Shown here one piece after another: positions 24,281-31,415 of a DNA stretch of 34,484 nt. A model generated the notes under the pieces. The model made no database searches. It was not told the DNA's origin and worked only from the letters and a program-made list of their open reading frames with translations. Position 1 is the stretch's first letter. Each line of letters begins with the position of its first letter. This DNA comes from Fimbriimonadales bacterium (lineage in GTDB: Bacteria; Armatimonadota; Fimbriimonadia; Fimbriimonadales; GBS-DC): contig JANXAW010000009.1 of assembly GCA_025061985.1 (NCBI GenBank), positions 1 to 34,484 of the forward strand, in the 5' to 3' direction. A program made the position numbers and the translations under genes.

Positions 24281-24323
24281 TTACTCCAATCGGTTGCAGC
24301 CACGAGAAGATGGGGTCAGCATA

Positions 24324-24788
24324 CTATGAATTGGGCAAGTAAATCAGGTCGCTGGCGTTGTAGGCGCGGTGACCGTTTTCGCTGTAGGCGCGGTGGCGCT
24401 CCATGCGGTTATCCACCCAAGCCGCCGTGCTGCCACTGTCTCCCCCTGTGCTGGAGAGCGTGTAGTAGAGGTACACGTAGCCGTTTTCGGCAAACTCAGG
24501 GTGCTACGCAATTCCCAGTAAGCTCCGCTCGCTGGCGTAGTTTACAGGCGAATCCAATACGGTGCTTACGACCACTCCGTTCTGCACCAGCTTCACGCGC
24601 CCGCTGTTCTTTTCAATCACAAAAAAGCGCGATGGGTCAGCAGGGTCGAGAAAGGCGATTGCGATTGGGAACGAAAGCCCGCTGCTCACCACCGTATCGT
24701 AGGTTATGTCTGGGTAGGAGAGCGTTTGCGCGTGTATGCTCGCCGCGCAGATTATCCCCACAAGCCCGACGCTAAGCCGTAAACGCAT
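24324..24788 (-). pseudogene. Degraded secreted PQQ-type sugar dehydrogenase-like gene
   Basis: The ATG at 24788 gives a signal peptide (MRLRLSVGLVGIICAASIHA) followed by SGLSFPIAIAFLDPADPSRF, FVIEKNSGRV and ERSLLGIA, typical of the first blades of soluble glucose/sorbosone dehydrogenases. An in-frame TAG at 24504-24506 interrupts the conserved GIA-x-HPEF motif. Beyond it the same frame continues the family sequence HPEFAENGYVYLYYT to another TAG at 24324. The remaining propeller is missing. One base change from a Tyr or Trp codon would create the first TAG. The gene therefore appears inactivated by a nonsense mutation and a large deletion. Confidence 0.75.
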
Positions 24789-24879
24789 AACCCAATCATA
24801 TCCCCCCACTGGCCTGTTGCTGAGGAGTTCAGTGAAGACTGAACGCTCTAAGAGTGAAAAGCAGGGGCAGCTCCGATGG

Positions 24880-24990
24880 CATCGGCGTCTTGCCGATGGG
24901 TGGTGTTCGCAAGAGGCGGGCGCTTCCGTAGTGTTGGTGTGCTGCGACGGCACTTAAGCCACTGTGTCGTAGCATCGGCGCAGTCGGTGC
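24880..24990. repeat. Hairpin cluster related to that upstream of valS
   Basis: CATCGGC-GTCTT-GCCGATG (24880-24898), TGCTGCGAC/GTCGTAGCA (24940-24974, one G-T pair) and GCATCGG/TCGGTGC (24972-24990) are three hairpins. The stretch around CGACGGCAC ... GCC ... GTG-CG-AGCATCGGCG parallels 1248-1281 base for base over most positions. It lies between the pseudogene start and rplS. The rest of the 290-base gap holds only the rplS promoter and no gene. Confidence 0.65.
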
Positions 24991-25034
24991 AGGAGGTGGG
25001 GTGGAAGCGTATTCTAGCGCACGCAGAGGCGGGG

Positions 25035-25040
25035 TATAAT
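25035..25040 (+). promoter_or_regulatory. Likely -10 box of rplS-lepB
   Basis: TATAAT preceded by GGGG, 38 bases before the rplS ATG. GAGGTGA serves as the ribosome binding site. Confidence 0.6.
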
Positions 25041-25078
25041 TGCCAACCGCGTGTAAGACGAAAAGCGAGGTGATTACG

Positions 25079-25432
25079 ATGAACCATGCTCTGCTTCAGG
25101 AGATTGAAAAGCCGTATTTGAAGACCGATTTGCCTGACTTTCGCCCTGGCGACACGGTGCGCGTGCACGTGCGTGTAGTGGAGGGCGGCAAAGAGCGCAT
25201 TCAGGTGTTTGAAGGTGTGGTGATTGCTCGTCGCCATCGCGGGATAGCGGATACGATCACTGTACGCAAGGTTTCCTATGGCGTGGGTGTGGAGCGCACT
25301 TTTCCCGTGCACTCGCCAATGGTCGCTAAGATCGAGGTGGTGCGCCGTGGCAAGGCGCGCCGCGCCAAGTTGTATTACCTCCGCAATCTATCAGCCAAAG
25401 CCTCCCGCTTAGAGGAAGACATAAACCGCTGA
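25079..25432 (+). CDS. rplS: 50S ribosomal protein L19
   Basis: A 117-residue basic protein of the large subunit, at the 30S-50S interface. The signatures [54 protein letters not shown] and [19 protein letters not shown] are unmistakable. The ATG at 25079 has GAGGTGA seven bases upstream; the extra open frame before it overlaps the promoter. Its stop codon shares a base with the lepB start. The rplS-lepB order is common in bacteria. Confidence 0.98.
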   Translation: MNHALLQEIEKPYLKTDLPDFRPGDTVRVHVRVVEGGKERIQVFEGVVIARRHRGIADTITVRKVSYGVGVERTFPVHSPMVAKIEVVRRGKARRAKLYYLRNLSAKASRLEEDINR

Positions 25433-26247
25433 TGGAGTCGTACACTCCTCCAACGGGCGCACTTCCTTGGATAGAGACCCTCGCGCGCCTGCCTGTTGCC
25501 ACTGTGGTGCTGACGATGGCAGTATGCTTGGTGGCGCGTTTAGGGATTGCACCCTTTCACAACCGTTTTGCTCGCTTTCTCAGCAACTTGCTGGACGCCG
25601 TTATTTACGCAGGCATCTTGGTGTACTTGATTATCCGCCCCTACATCGCGCAGCCGTTTTACATCCCGTCAGGTTCGATGCTGCCAACGCTCCAGGTGGG
25701 CGATGTGGTGATAGTAGGCAAGTTCAACTACCGCCTTAGTCAGCCGAAGCGCTTTGACATTGTGGTGTTTCGCGCGCCCGACTGGGCGTTGGAGCCGTGG
25801 CAAACACCTGGCAAGACCGATTTTGTAAAGCGCCTAATTGGGCTACCAGGCGATGTGATAGAGGTGCGCGCTGGCGAGGGGTTGTACCTCAACGGAAAGC
25901 TGATCAAAGAACCGTACCTCAACGGCATTCCGCAGTACTCAATGAAGATCATCAACGGGTGGGTTTACACCTACGACGATTTCGGCAATATTTACAAGGG
26001 GGGCGAGAACACAAAGCACGCGCCCGTGCTGGACGAGGAGGAGCGGTTGATGGTGCTGCGCACGCCCTCTCAGCCGATACCGCCGGGTAAGTACCTCATG
26101 TTGGGTGATAATCGCAACGATAGCAGCGATAGTCACCATTGGGGGCTGCTGGACGCTAAGCGTGTGGTGGGCAAAGCGCTGTTTGTGCTCTGGCCTCCTA
26201 GTAGGATTGGGCCTGCAAATCGCACTGAACTGCCTAAGGTAGAGTGA
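25432..26247 (+). CDS. lepB: Signal peptidase I
   Basis: A 271-residue membrane protease that removes signal peptides. Two N-terminal membrane helices cover about residues 20-40 and 54-72. The catalytic serine is S82 in IPSGSMLPTL and the general-base lysine K133 in FVKRLIGLPGD. Box E appears as GDNRNDSSDSHHWGLL. An insert around residues 165-200 is rich in Tyr and Gly. The ATG overlaps the rplS stop by one base. It would process the secreted proteins described elsewhere here. Only one base separates its stop from the stop of the converging dehydrogenase gene. Confidence 0.96.
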   Translation: MESYTPPTGALPWIETLARLPVATVVLTMAVCLVARLGIAPFHNRFARFLSNLLDAVIYAGILVYLIIRPYIAQPFYIPSGSMLPTLQVGDVVIVGKFNYRLSQPKRFDIVVFRAPDWALEPWQTPGKTDFVKRLIGLPGDVIEVRAGEGLYLNGKLIKEPYLNGIPQYSMKIINGWVYTYDDFGNIYKGGENTKHAPVLDEEERLMVLRTPSQPIPPGKYLMLGDNRNDSSDSHHWGLLDAKRVVGKALFVLWPPSRIGPANRTELPKVE

Positions 26248-26248
26248 G

Positions 26249-27265
26249 CTAAACCACTACGTTTTGGGGGCGCCCCTCCAAGTAGGCTTTCAAGTTCTCT
26301 AAGGTGGTATCCAAGATTCGCTGAACGGCTTCGCGGCTGTTGAAGGCGATGTGGGGCGTGAACACCACATTCTCGCGACGCAGGAGCATATGGGCTTGCA
26401 CGATGCGCCGAAGTGTCTCTTCCGCGACGGGCATCCGCAGCAAGGCGCTTTCTTCCTTGATAAACTCCTCGCCTTCGATCACGTCCAGCCCCGCGCCTGC
26501 CAAGATGCCTTCTTCCAAGGCCCACAGCAGCGCTTCCGTGTCCACTACGCTGCCGCGTGCGGTATTGATGAGCAGCGCTCCACGCTTCATTTTGCTTAGT
26601 GTCTCGCGGTTGATAAGGTGGTAAGTCTCGGGGGTGGCAGGTACGTGCAGCGACACAATGTCCGATTCGCGTAGCAAGGTGTCCAAGTCGGTGTAGGTAA
26701 AGCCCAGCACTTCCGCCAGCAAGGGGTGGGGGCGTATATCGTAGGCAAGCACGCGCATTCCGAAGCCGCGTGCGATGCGGATCACGTGCAAGCCGATGTT
26801 GCCTGCGCCAATAACACCCAGCGTCTTGCCGTATAGGTCGAAGCCACGAAGCGTGCGAATGTTGTATTCGCCTCTTAGCCCCTGAAAGTAGGCTGCGTGC
26901 AACTTGCGCGATAAGGACAAAATCAGGGCAAAGGTATGTTCTGCTACTGTGTTTTCGCCGTAGTGAGGCACGTTGCATACCGTAATCCCGCGCTCTCGGC
27001 ATGCTTCCAAGTCAATGTGGTCGAAGCCAGTGGACATCGTAAGCACTAAGCGCAGGCGAGGCAGTGCTTCCACTACGGCACGACTAACGCGCGTCCAGAT
27101 AAACACCACAATCGCCTCGGCATCATCAAATTGCGCGCACTGGTCAGGATCCAGGTGCCCCTGCAAAAACTCTGGGGATACTAACTCCGCAATCCCCAGC
27201 TGCTGCATCCCTGCCCGTAGGTACTCAGGCTGCCACTCTTCCAGGTCGAAAAAGACGACTCGCAT
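26249..27265 (-). CDS. D-2-hydroxyacid dehydrogenase (D-lactate dehydrogenase-like)
   Basis: A 338-residue NAD-dependent dehydrogenase of the D-isomer-specific family. The Rossmann motif GAGNIG is at 153-158. Catalytic residues are R237 (NTARGSVVD), an acidic residue in DVIEGEE (264-267) and H305 (FTPHIAFNS). STGFDHIDLEACRERGITVC and NVPHYGENTVAEHT are typical of the D-lactate dehydrogenase branch. Substrate could be pyruvate, another 2-keto acid or glyoxylate. It lies six bases downstream of a small membrane protein gene on the same strand and is probably co-transcribed. Confidence 0.92.
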   Translation of the reverse strand: MRVVFFDLEEWQPEYLRAGMQQLGIAELVSPEFLQGHLDPDQCAQFDDAEAIVVFIWTRVSRAVVEALPRLRLVLTMSTGFDHIDLEACRERGITVCNVPHYGENTVAEHTFALILSLSRKLHAAYFQGLRGEYNIRTLRGFDLYGKTLGVIGAGNIGLHVIRIARGFGMRVLAYDIRPHPLLAEVLGFTYTDLDTLLRESDIVSLHVPATPETYHLINRETLSKMKRGALLINTARGSVVDTEALLWALEEGILAGAGLDVIEGEEFIKEESALLRMPVAEETLRRIVQAHMLLRRENVVFTPHIAFNSREAVQRILDTTLENLKAYLEGRPQNVVV

Positions 27266-27271
27266 AGTGGG

Positions 27272-27760
27272 TTAGCGAAAAGCGACTTCTAGGATGCCGT
27301 TGCGGGTGCGGCAGATGCCGATTAGGTGCGGGCGCCCCGCAAGGTAGGTCTCGTAAATGTGAATAGGCACCTCTCGCTTGAGTAAGCGAGACGCCTCTAT
27401 GTGTGCCAAACGCGCAGCACGAGCGGTGTACCAGCGTGGCACTGCCGCTGCAACCGTTAGGCGCAGTACCAAGCGCCCGTCGCTAGCCCGCATCGCTTTG
27501 AAGCGCAAAGGCATGCTTTGCTGGCGATAGGGCTGGGTCATCAGGTCTGCCAAGGTAGCAAGCTTTGCTGCCTCTGTTGGCTGTTGCTGAACTGCTGCAC
27601 GGATGTAGGTCAAATGTCTTGTCCAGTCTGGCTCTTCGAGGTGAAAGGCTCCTTCTGGCTCGCGCTCGAGGCGACGCTGCTCGGCTCGGAACCAGCCCAT
27701 CAAGCCCACTACAGCCAGTATCGCAATCGCGTGCGGAGCATAGCGAAAAGCGCCTCTCAT
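27272..27760 (-). CDS. Hypothetical single-pass membrane protein
   Basis: A 162-residue protein with one N-terminal membrane helix (about residues 7-24, APHAIAILAVVGLMGWF) and a basic, helical extracytoplasmic remainder (RWYTARAARLAHIEASRLLK, then IHIYETYLAGRPHLIGICRT). No family recognised. AAGGTG lies five bases before the ATG, after a TATAAT at 27780-27785. It heads the dehydrogenase operon. The function is unknown. Confidence 0.65.
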   Translation of the reverse strand: MRGAFRYAPHAIAILAVVGLMGWFRAEQRRLEREPEGAFHLEEPDWTRHLTYIRAAVQQQPTEAAKLATLADLMTQPYRQQSMPLRFKAMRASDGRLVLRLTVAAAVPRWYTARAARLAHIEASRLLKREVPIHIYETYLAGRPHLIGICRTRNGILEVAFR

Positions 27761-27779
27761 CAGTGCACCTTAGGGCAAG

Positions 27780-27785
27780 ATTATA
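27780..27785 (-). promoter_or_regulatory. Likely -10 box of the hypothetical protein-dehydrogenase operon
   Basis: Leftward TATAAT 19 bases before the ATG at 27760, with AAGGTG between them. Confidence 0.5.
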
Positions 27786-27863
27786 CCTTTTCTGCCGTGC
27801 AAGTATCGCATAGTGTGGACTTAGCCATGCCGCGCGACTCGCCGACAGCAGGTTATGCAGCGG

Positions 27864-28448
27864 CTAGCACGCTGCGCCGAAATTGAACAGCACCAGCAGC
27901 AAATCAGCGTTGTTCACTACGCCGTCGCGGTTGGCATCTGCTTGAGGGCTATTTGTGCCGAACGTAAACAGCACCAGCAGCAGGTCGGCGTTGTTGATTG
28001 TACCGTCTTGGTTCAAATCACCGGCTCTGAGCGAGAAGTTGAGCGTAACGAGCTCGCCCAGCGCGACATCTGTTTGAGCACAGAGCCACACGCCATTAGG
28101 AGTGCTAACACGGACGCTTGCCATGCCTGCCAGCGTAGTATCGAACGTGAAGCTACCCCCTGCGCTTAGCGTGATGTCGAGCTGCTGTTGTTGGTTGCCT
28201 TGGGTGAGGGTAAAGCGCACGGGGATGCCCTGCGGGTCTGAAACACCCTGCAAGGCGACTTGCCCCTGCACTCGCACGGGCAACACCTCTAGGGTGGTAG
28301 TGCTTGTGGCGTCTGCATAGATGCTATCGCCTGCGAACTCCACGCGCACGCTTTGGCTTCCCAATGTTGCACTTAGTGGGACAGTGTAGGTGAGGCTGGC
28401 AACCCCTGCGCTATCAGTTGTGCCATTGCCCACAAGTGTGTTATTCAC
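27864..28448 (-). CDS. Ig-like domain and dockerin-like C-terminus, probably frameshifted part of the SpoIID gene
   Basis: 194 codons from a GTG at 28448, but no signal peptide or ribosome binding site. The first part (NNTLVGNGTTDSAGVASLTY, then LGSQSVRVEFAGDSIYADAT) is a bacterial Ig-like domain lacking its first strands. A second beta segment (VQGQVALQGVSDPQGIPVRF) follows, then two dockerin-like repeats, LNQDGTINNADLLLVLFTFG and ANRDGVVNNADLLLVLFNFG, ending in AAC. The frame is open upstream to 28496, overlapping the end of the SpoIID-domain gene. Adding one base in the CCCCC run at 28480-28484 would join them as ...MFAGGIAGAPSLKFFVNN. Best read as the C-terminus of that gene. Confidence 0.65.
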   Translation of the reverse strand: MNNTLVGNGTTDSAGVASLTYTVPLSATLGSQSVRVEFAGDSIYADATSTTTLEVLPVRVQGQVALQGVSDPQGIPVRFTLTQGNQQQQLDITLSAGGSFTFDTTLAGMASVRVSTPNGVWLCAQTDVALGELVTLNFSLRAGDLNQDGTINNADLLLVLFTFGTNSPQADANRDGVVNNADLLLVLFNFGAAC

Positions 28449-28456
28449 GAAAAACT

Positions 28457-30274
28457 TCAGCGACGGCGCACCTGCAATGCCCCCGCGAACATGCGGTCAT
28501 CCACGATGAAATCGCCCGTGTTAATCGTGTTGCTGTTATTGCGGTCGAACCAGAGGGCGGTCAGCACATCGTAGTTGCCCGCGGCTGCGTCGGCGGTAAT
28601 GGCGAACATACGCGAGCGCGCATTGACCCCTTCCGCAAGGCTTACGCGCACATCGCGCGCGGGGTCAGAAATCCACGCCCCTGCGCCTAGCCGAATAGAT
28701 GCCCCCAACATCACCTGGAAGTCATGGGTGGCGTTGATGGCGTAGGTGAGTTGTGCCTGCGTGCCTGGGCGCACGGGGTTGGGGCTAACCGTCAGATTCT
28801 GGATGGTGGCAACGCCACCTTGCACCAATCGGTAGCCGGCAGGGGCGTAGTAATGGCTGAGGATCTGCTGCCAGTTCTTGGTGCCGTAGCCATGCAAGGG
28901 GGCGCTGCTGGTGCAGGCTTGGCTGCTGGAGAGCCTTCTGCCTGTTGCCCAGCGGGCCGAACCCCACTGGCACATCCCGCGCCCATGCCCATTCCGAGCG
29001 AATCCAGCGCATACAGGATCAGCGATGCAGGGCCAGGAGCTGCCCGTACCAGAATAGCCGTCGCCACAACCAGAGTTGTTGTTCTCCGCTGAATACTCAG
29101 AGCGAGCGATGTTGCCCGCATTCGTGAGCAGCACATAGCGCGCGGTAGCATCTACCGCTGCGTTGCCGTTGCTCGTCTGGTTGCCCGTGAACACTTGGCA
29201 GTGGATCGAGTCGCAGATGTCATAGCTACTGCTGATGGGGTTGTACACTAAGGAAACCCCGTAGCTGCGCACCGCTACCGCACCTGCTTTGAGCGCTTCC
29301 ATCCCTGCTGGGGGGTTCTCGTTGCCATAGCGCACGTTGCCCCAGCAGGCGTACCACTCGTTGGTAATAACGCCCTTGCAGTAGGTCTCAATCGTGTAGA
29401 CTTCCACGCCGCCGGGGCAGTCGGTGCGCGAGGTGCAGTTGCGCCCCACACGGATGTACTTAGGCAGCACAATAGGGGCTGGAGCGGCAGGGAAAAAGTC
29501 GCTGGTGGGCGACTCGGGCAGGTCTACTGAGCTGGTTTTCTGAGGCGTTGGTGTTGTCTCTTCGCACTCTATGCAGGGCTGGCTAGGCGTTTGCTTGCGG
29601 TGGCGTGGCGAGCGCATGTCGCGTCGAACGATGCCTGTGCCTGCCTCCATTGTGAGCCGATAAATCCAGTCACCCTCGCTCCAGAGCTGCACGTATTCCA
29701 ACAATAGGGTCTGGTAGCCCGCTTTTTCCAGCACTAACGTGGCGTACGGTTGGGGCTGCCCTTTCGCGTCGCGAATGGGGAACTGGATAAGGAACATCCC
29801 CCGCGCATCCGTGGTTGTTTCGCCGATGTGATCGAGGACGCGCACGCGCACCCCCTCCAGCGGTTGCCCTGTTTGCTCGTCAGTGACAAAGCCTACCACT
29901 ACCATCTGCCCGGGCTTACGCAGCGACCAGAGGAAGCGCCAATCAGTCTCTTGCGGAGGTGTAAGGGGGTCAAAGTAGACGCGGTAGGGCGGGGTCTGGC
30001 TGTTTACCGTAAGCGTAAAGCCGACGGGCTGATAACCAGGGTGCAGGGCGTACAGTAGGTACTCGCCCTCTGGGAGGTATGCGCTCAGGCGCCCGTCAGA
30101 TTGGGCTTGAAAGGCGTAGGTTTGCTGGGTCTGTTGGTGGATAAACACAGCTTCCGCGGCTAACGCGCGCCCTGAGACTGCATCCAGAAAGCGCACATCG
30201 ACCCACTGTTGCGCTAAAGCGCTCCCGAATGTTAGCACCAGCCACCCGCTAAGCCATCCTCTTATCCAACGCAT
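28457..30274 (-). CDS. Secreted SpoIID/LytB-domain protein with carboxypeptidase-regulatory-like repeats
   Basis: 605 residues from the ATG at 30274, which starts a clear signal peptide (MRWIRGWLSGWLVLTFGSAL, then AQQ). Two beta-sandwich carboxypeptidase-regulatory-like domains follow (about 25-110 and 125-215). After a Pro/Thr-rich linker comes a SpoIID domain, about residues 275-470, with VEVYTIETYCKGVITNEWY, AGMEALKAGAVAVRSYGVSL and a GHGRGMCQWGSARWATG block near the end. SpoIID of spore formers is a peptidoglycan lytic transglycosylase; here a secreted cell-wall-related role is inferred. There are many cysteines. A C-terminal beta domain stops early (ALQVRRR), probably because of a frameshift. 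Confidence 0.83.
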   Translation of the reverse strand: MRWIRGWLSGWLVLTFGSALAQQWVDVRFLDAVSGRALAAEAVFIHQQTQQTYAFQAQSDGRLSAYLPEGEYLLYALHPGYQPVGFTLTVNSQTPPYRVYFDPLTPPQETDWRFLWSLRKPGQMVVVGFVTDEQTGQPLEGVRVRVLDHIGETTTDARGMFLIQFPIRDAKGQPQPYATLVLEKAGYQTLLLEYVQLWSEGDWIYRLTMEAGTGIVRRDMRSPRHRKQTPSQPCIECEETTPTPQKTSSVDLPESPTSDFFPAAPAPIVLPKYIRVGRNCTSRTDCPGGVEVYTIETYCKGVITNEWYACWGNVRYGNENPPAGMEALKAGAVAVRSYGVSLVYNPISSSYDICDSIHCQVFTGNQTSNGNAAVDATARYVLLTNAGNIARSEYSAENNNSGCGDGYSGTGSSWPCIADPVCAGFARNGHGRGMCQWGSARWATGRRLSSSQACTSSAPLHGYGTKNWQQILSHYYAPAGYRLVQGGVATIQNLTVSPNPVRPGTQAQLTYAINATHDFQVMLGASIRLGAGAWISDPARDVRVSLAEGVNARSRMFAITADAAAGNYDVLTALWFDRNNSNTINTGDFIVDDRMFAGALQVRRR

Positions 30275-30284
30275 CGCACTCAGT

Positions 30285-30290
30285 ATTATA
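30285..30290 (-). promoter_or_regulatory. Likely -10 box of the SpoIID-domain gene
   Basis: Leftward TATAAT 10 bases before the ATG at 30274. No ribosome binding site fits between them. Confidence 0.55.
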
Positions 30291-30452
30291 CCACGAGTTG
30301 AGACGCTAACGCCTTTGCGAGGGCTGGCTAAAGACGCGCAGGCGATACACACCAAGGGGTCGCTAAGAGTGCAACGCACTGCTTGCGCTATTCCCCATGG
30401 CAGGGCGCCCTTACGCTGGGTGCCCACTCCGTGAAACCCTTCACGATATCCC

Positions 30453-30482
30453 TTGACAATTCCCGCCAGCATAAGGTATTAT
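30453..30482 (+). promoter_or_regulatory. Consensus sigma-70-type promoter of the alternative complex III operon
   Basis: TTGACA (30453-30458) and TATTAT (30477-30482) with an 18-base spacer. The best promoter in the window. It implies a leader of about 190 bases before actA. The upstream part of the gap (about 30291-30450) shows nothing recognisable. Confidence 0.75.
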
Positions 30483-30494
30483 AGGGGTCAAAGA

Positions 30495-30663
30495 GAGGGT
30501 TTGCGTAGCCGATTCAGGCAAAGCGCCTGCTCCTCTACGCAAGCCCTCCTCCAAAGTTGTCTATGGAAAATATGCTTAGCGTGGCTAAGCTTGTGCAATT
30601 TATCACAAGCGCAGTCGGCAGGAACTTGCTGAGCCTTTGCTAAATGTAGCCTACGCTAAGCAT
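30495..30663 (+). promoter_or_regulatory. Folded 5' leader of actA
   Basis: First element: GAGGGTTTGCGTAG (30495-30508) pairs over 14 positions (one G-T) with CTACGCAAGCCCTC (30535-30548), enclosing CAGGC/GCCTG. Second: ATGCTTAGCGT-GGCTA (30572-30587) pairs with TAGCC-t-ACGCTAAGCAT (30647-30663), 16 pairs with one bulge, enclosing GCTTGTG/CACAAGC (30589-30610). The 5' arm can instead fold locally as GCTTAGC-GTG-GCTAAGC (30574-30590). The second stem ends one base before the actA ribosome binding site. Not a riboswitch family I recognise. Confidence 0.55.
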
Positions 30664-30677
30664 GCGAGGTGACCGGT

Positions 30678-31403
30678 ATGGCACAGGTTTTTCGACGCCA
30701 TCATAACACGATCGCGCGATCGGTTGTTGTGGGCGGGTTGCTTGCAATCGTTGGACTTGCAGTGGGCGGCTCCGCGATTACACGCTCCTCGTGGTGGACA
30801 AAAGTCGGCGAACCACCTGATCAGCCTGTGCCGTTTAGCCACAAACACCACTACGAAGAACTCGGCATTGATTGCCGCTACTGCCATTGGCAGGTGACCC
30901 AATCTGCCTACGCAGGCGTGCCCTCCAGCGAAGTGTGTATGACCTGCCACTCGCAAGTCTGGACAAACAGCCCACTTTTGCAACCCGTGCGCGATAGCTA
31001 CAATAACAACAAACCCCTCGTGTGGAACAGGGTGAACAACCTACCCGAGTTCGTGTACTTTGACCACAGCGCACACGTGAACAAAGGCATCAGCTGCGCC
31101 ATCTGCCACCAAGGCATTGAGAAGATGCACCTGACCCACAAGTCGCAGCACTTCTCGATGCAGTGGTGCTTAGAGTGCCATCGCAACCCCGAAAAGTACA
31201 TCCGCCCCAAGGAAGAAGTGTTCAACATGTACTATAAGACGCCACGCACCAAAGAAGAGATGAAGGCGATGTTGGACAAGTACAACATCCCCTATGACCC
31301 GAATAACATCCCGCGCAACCAGCTGGAGCTGGGCAGGCTGCTGGTGAAGCACTACAACATCCACAAAGAGCAACTGAGCGACTGCTCGATTTGCCATCGC
31401 TAA
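30678..31403 (+). CDS. actA: Alternative complex III pentaheme cytochrome c subunit ActA
   Basis: A 241-residue membrane-anchored multihaem cytochrome. One membrane helix (residues 14-33) is followed by five CXXCH haem sites at C66, C87, C140, C164 and C236. The RSSWWTKVGEPPDQPVPFSH, HHYEELGIDCRYCH and AGVPSSEVCMTCHSQVWTNS stretches are typical of ActA. In the quinol:electron acceptor oxidoreductase it passes electrons to cytochrome c or directly to an oxidase. GAGGTGA is six bases before the ATG; a GTG at 30669 overlaps that site and is less likely. Twelve bases separate it from actB. Confidence 0.95.
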   Translation: MAQVFRRHHNTIARSVVVGGLLAIVGLAVGGSAITRSSWWTKVGEPPDQPVPFSHKHHYEELGIDCRYCHWQVTQSAYAGVPSSEVCMTCHSQVWTNSPLLQPVRDSYNNNKPLVWNRVNNLPEFVYFDHSAHVNKGISCAICHQGIEKMHLTHKSQHFSMQWCLECHRNPEKYIRPKEEVFNMYYKTPRTKEEMKAMLDKYNIPYDPNNIPRNQLELGRLLVKHYNIHKEQLSDCSICHR

Positions 31404-31415
31404 GAGGAGGGGCAG

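Noticed and set aside
28480-28484. Classical programmed -1 frameshift heptamer
   Set aside because: The sequence does not fit X-XXY-YYZ, and no downstream pseudoknot is obvious. Mutation or sequencing error is simpler, though slippage is not excluded.
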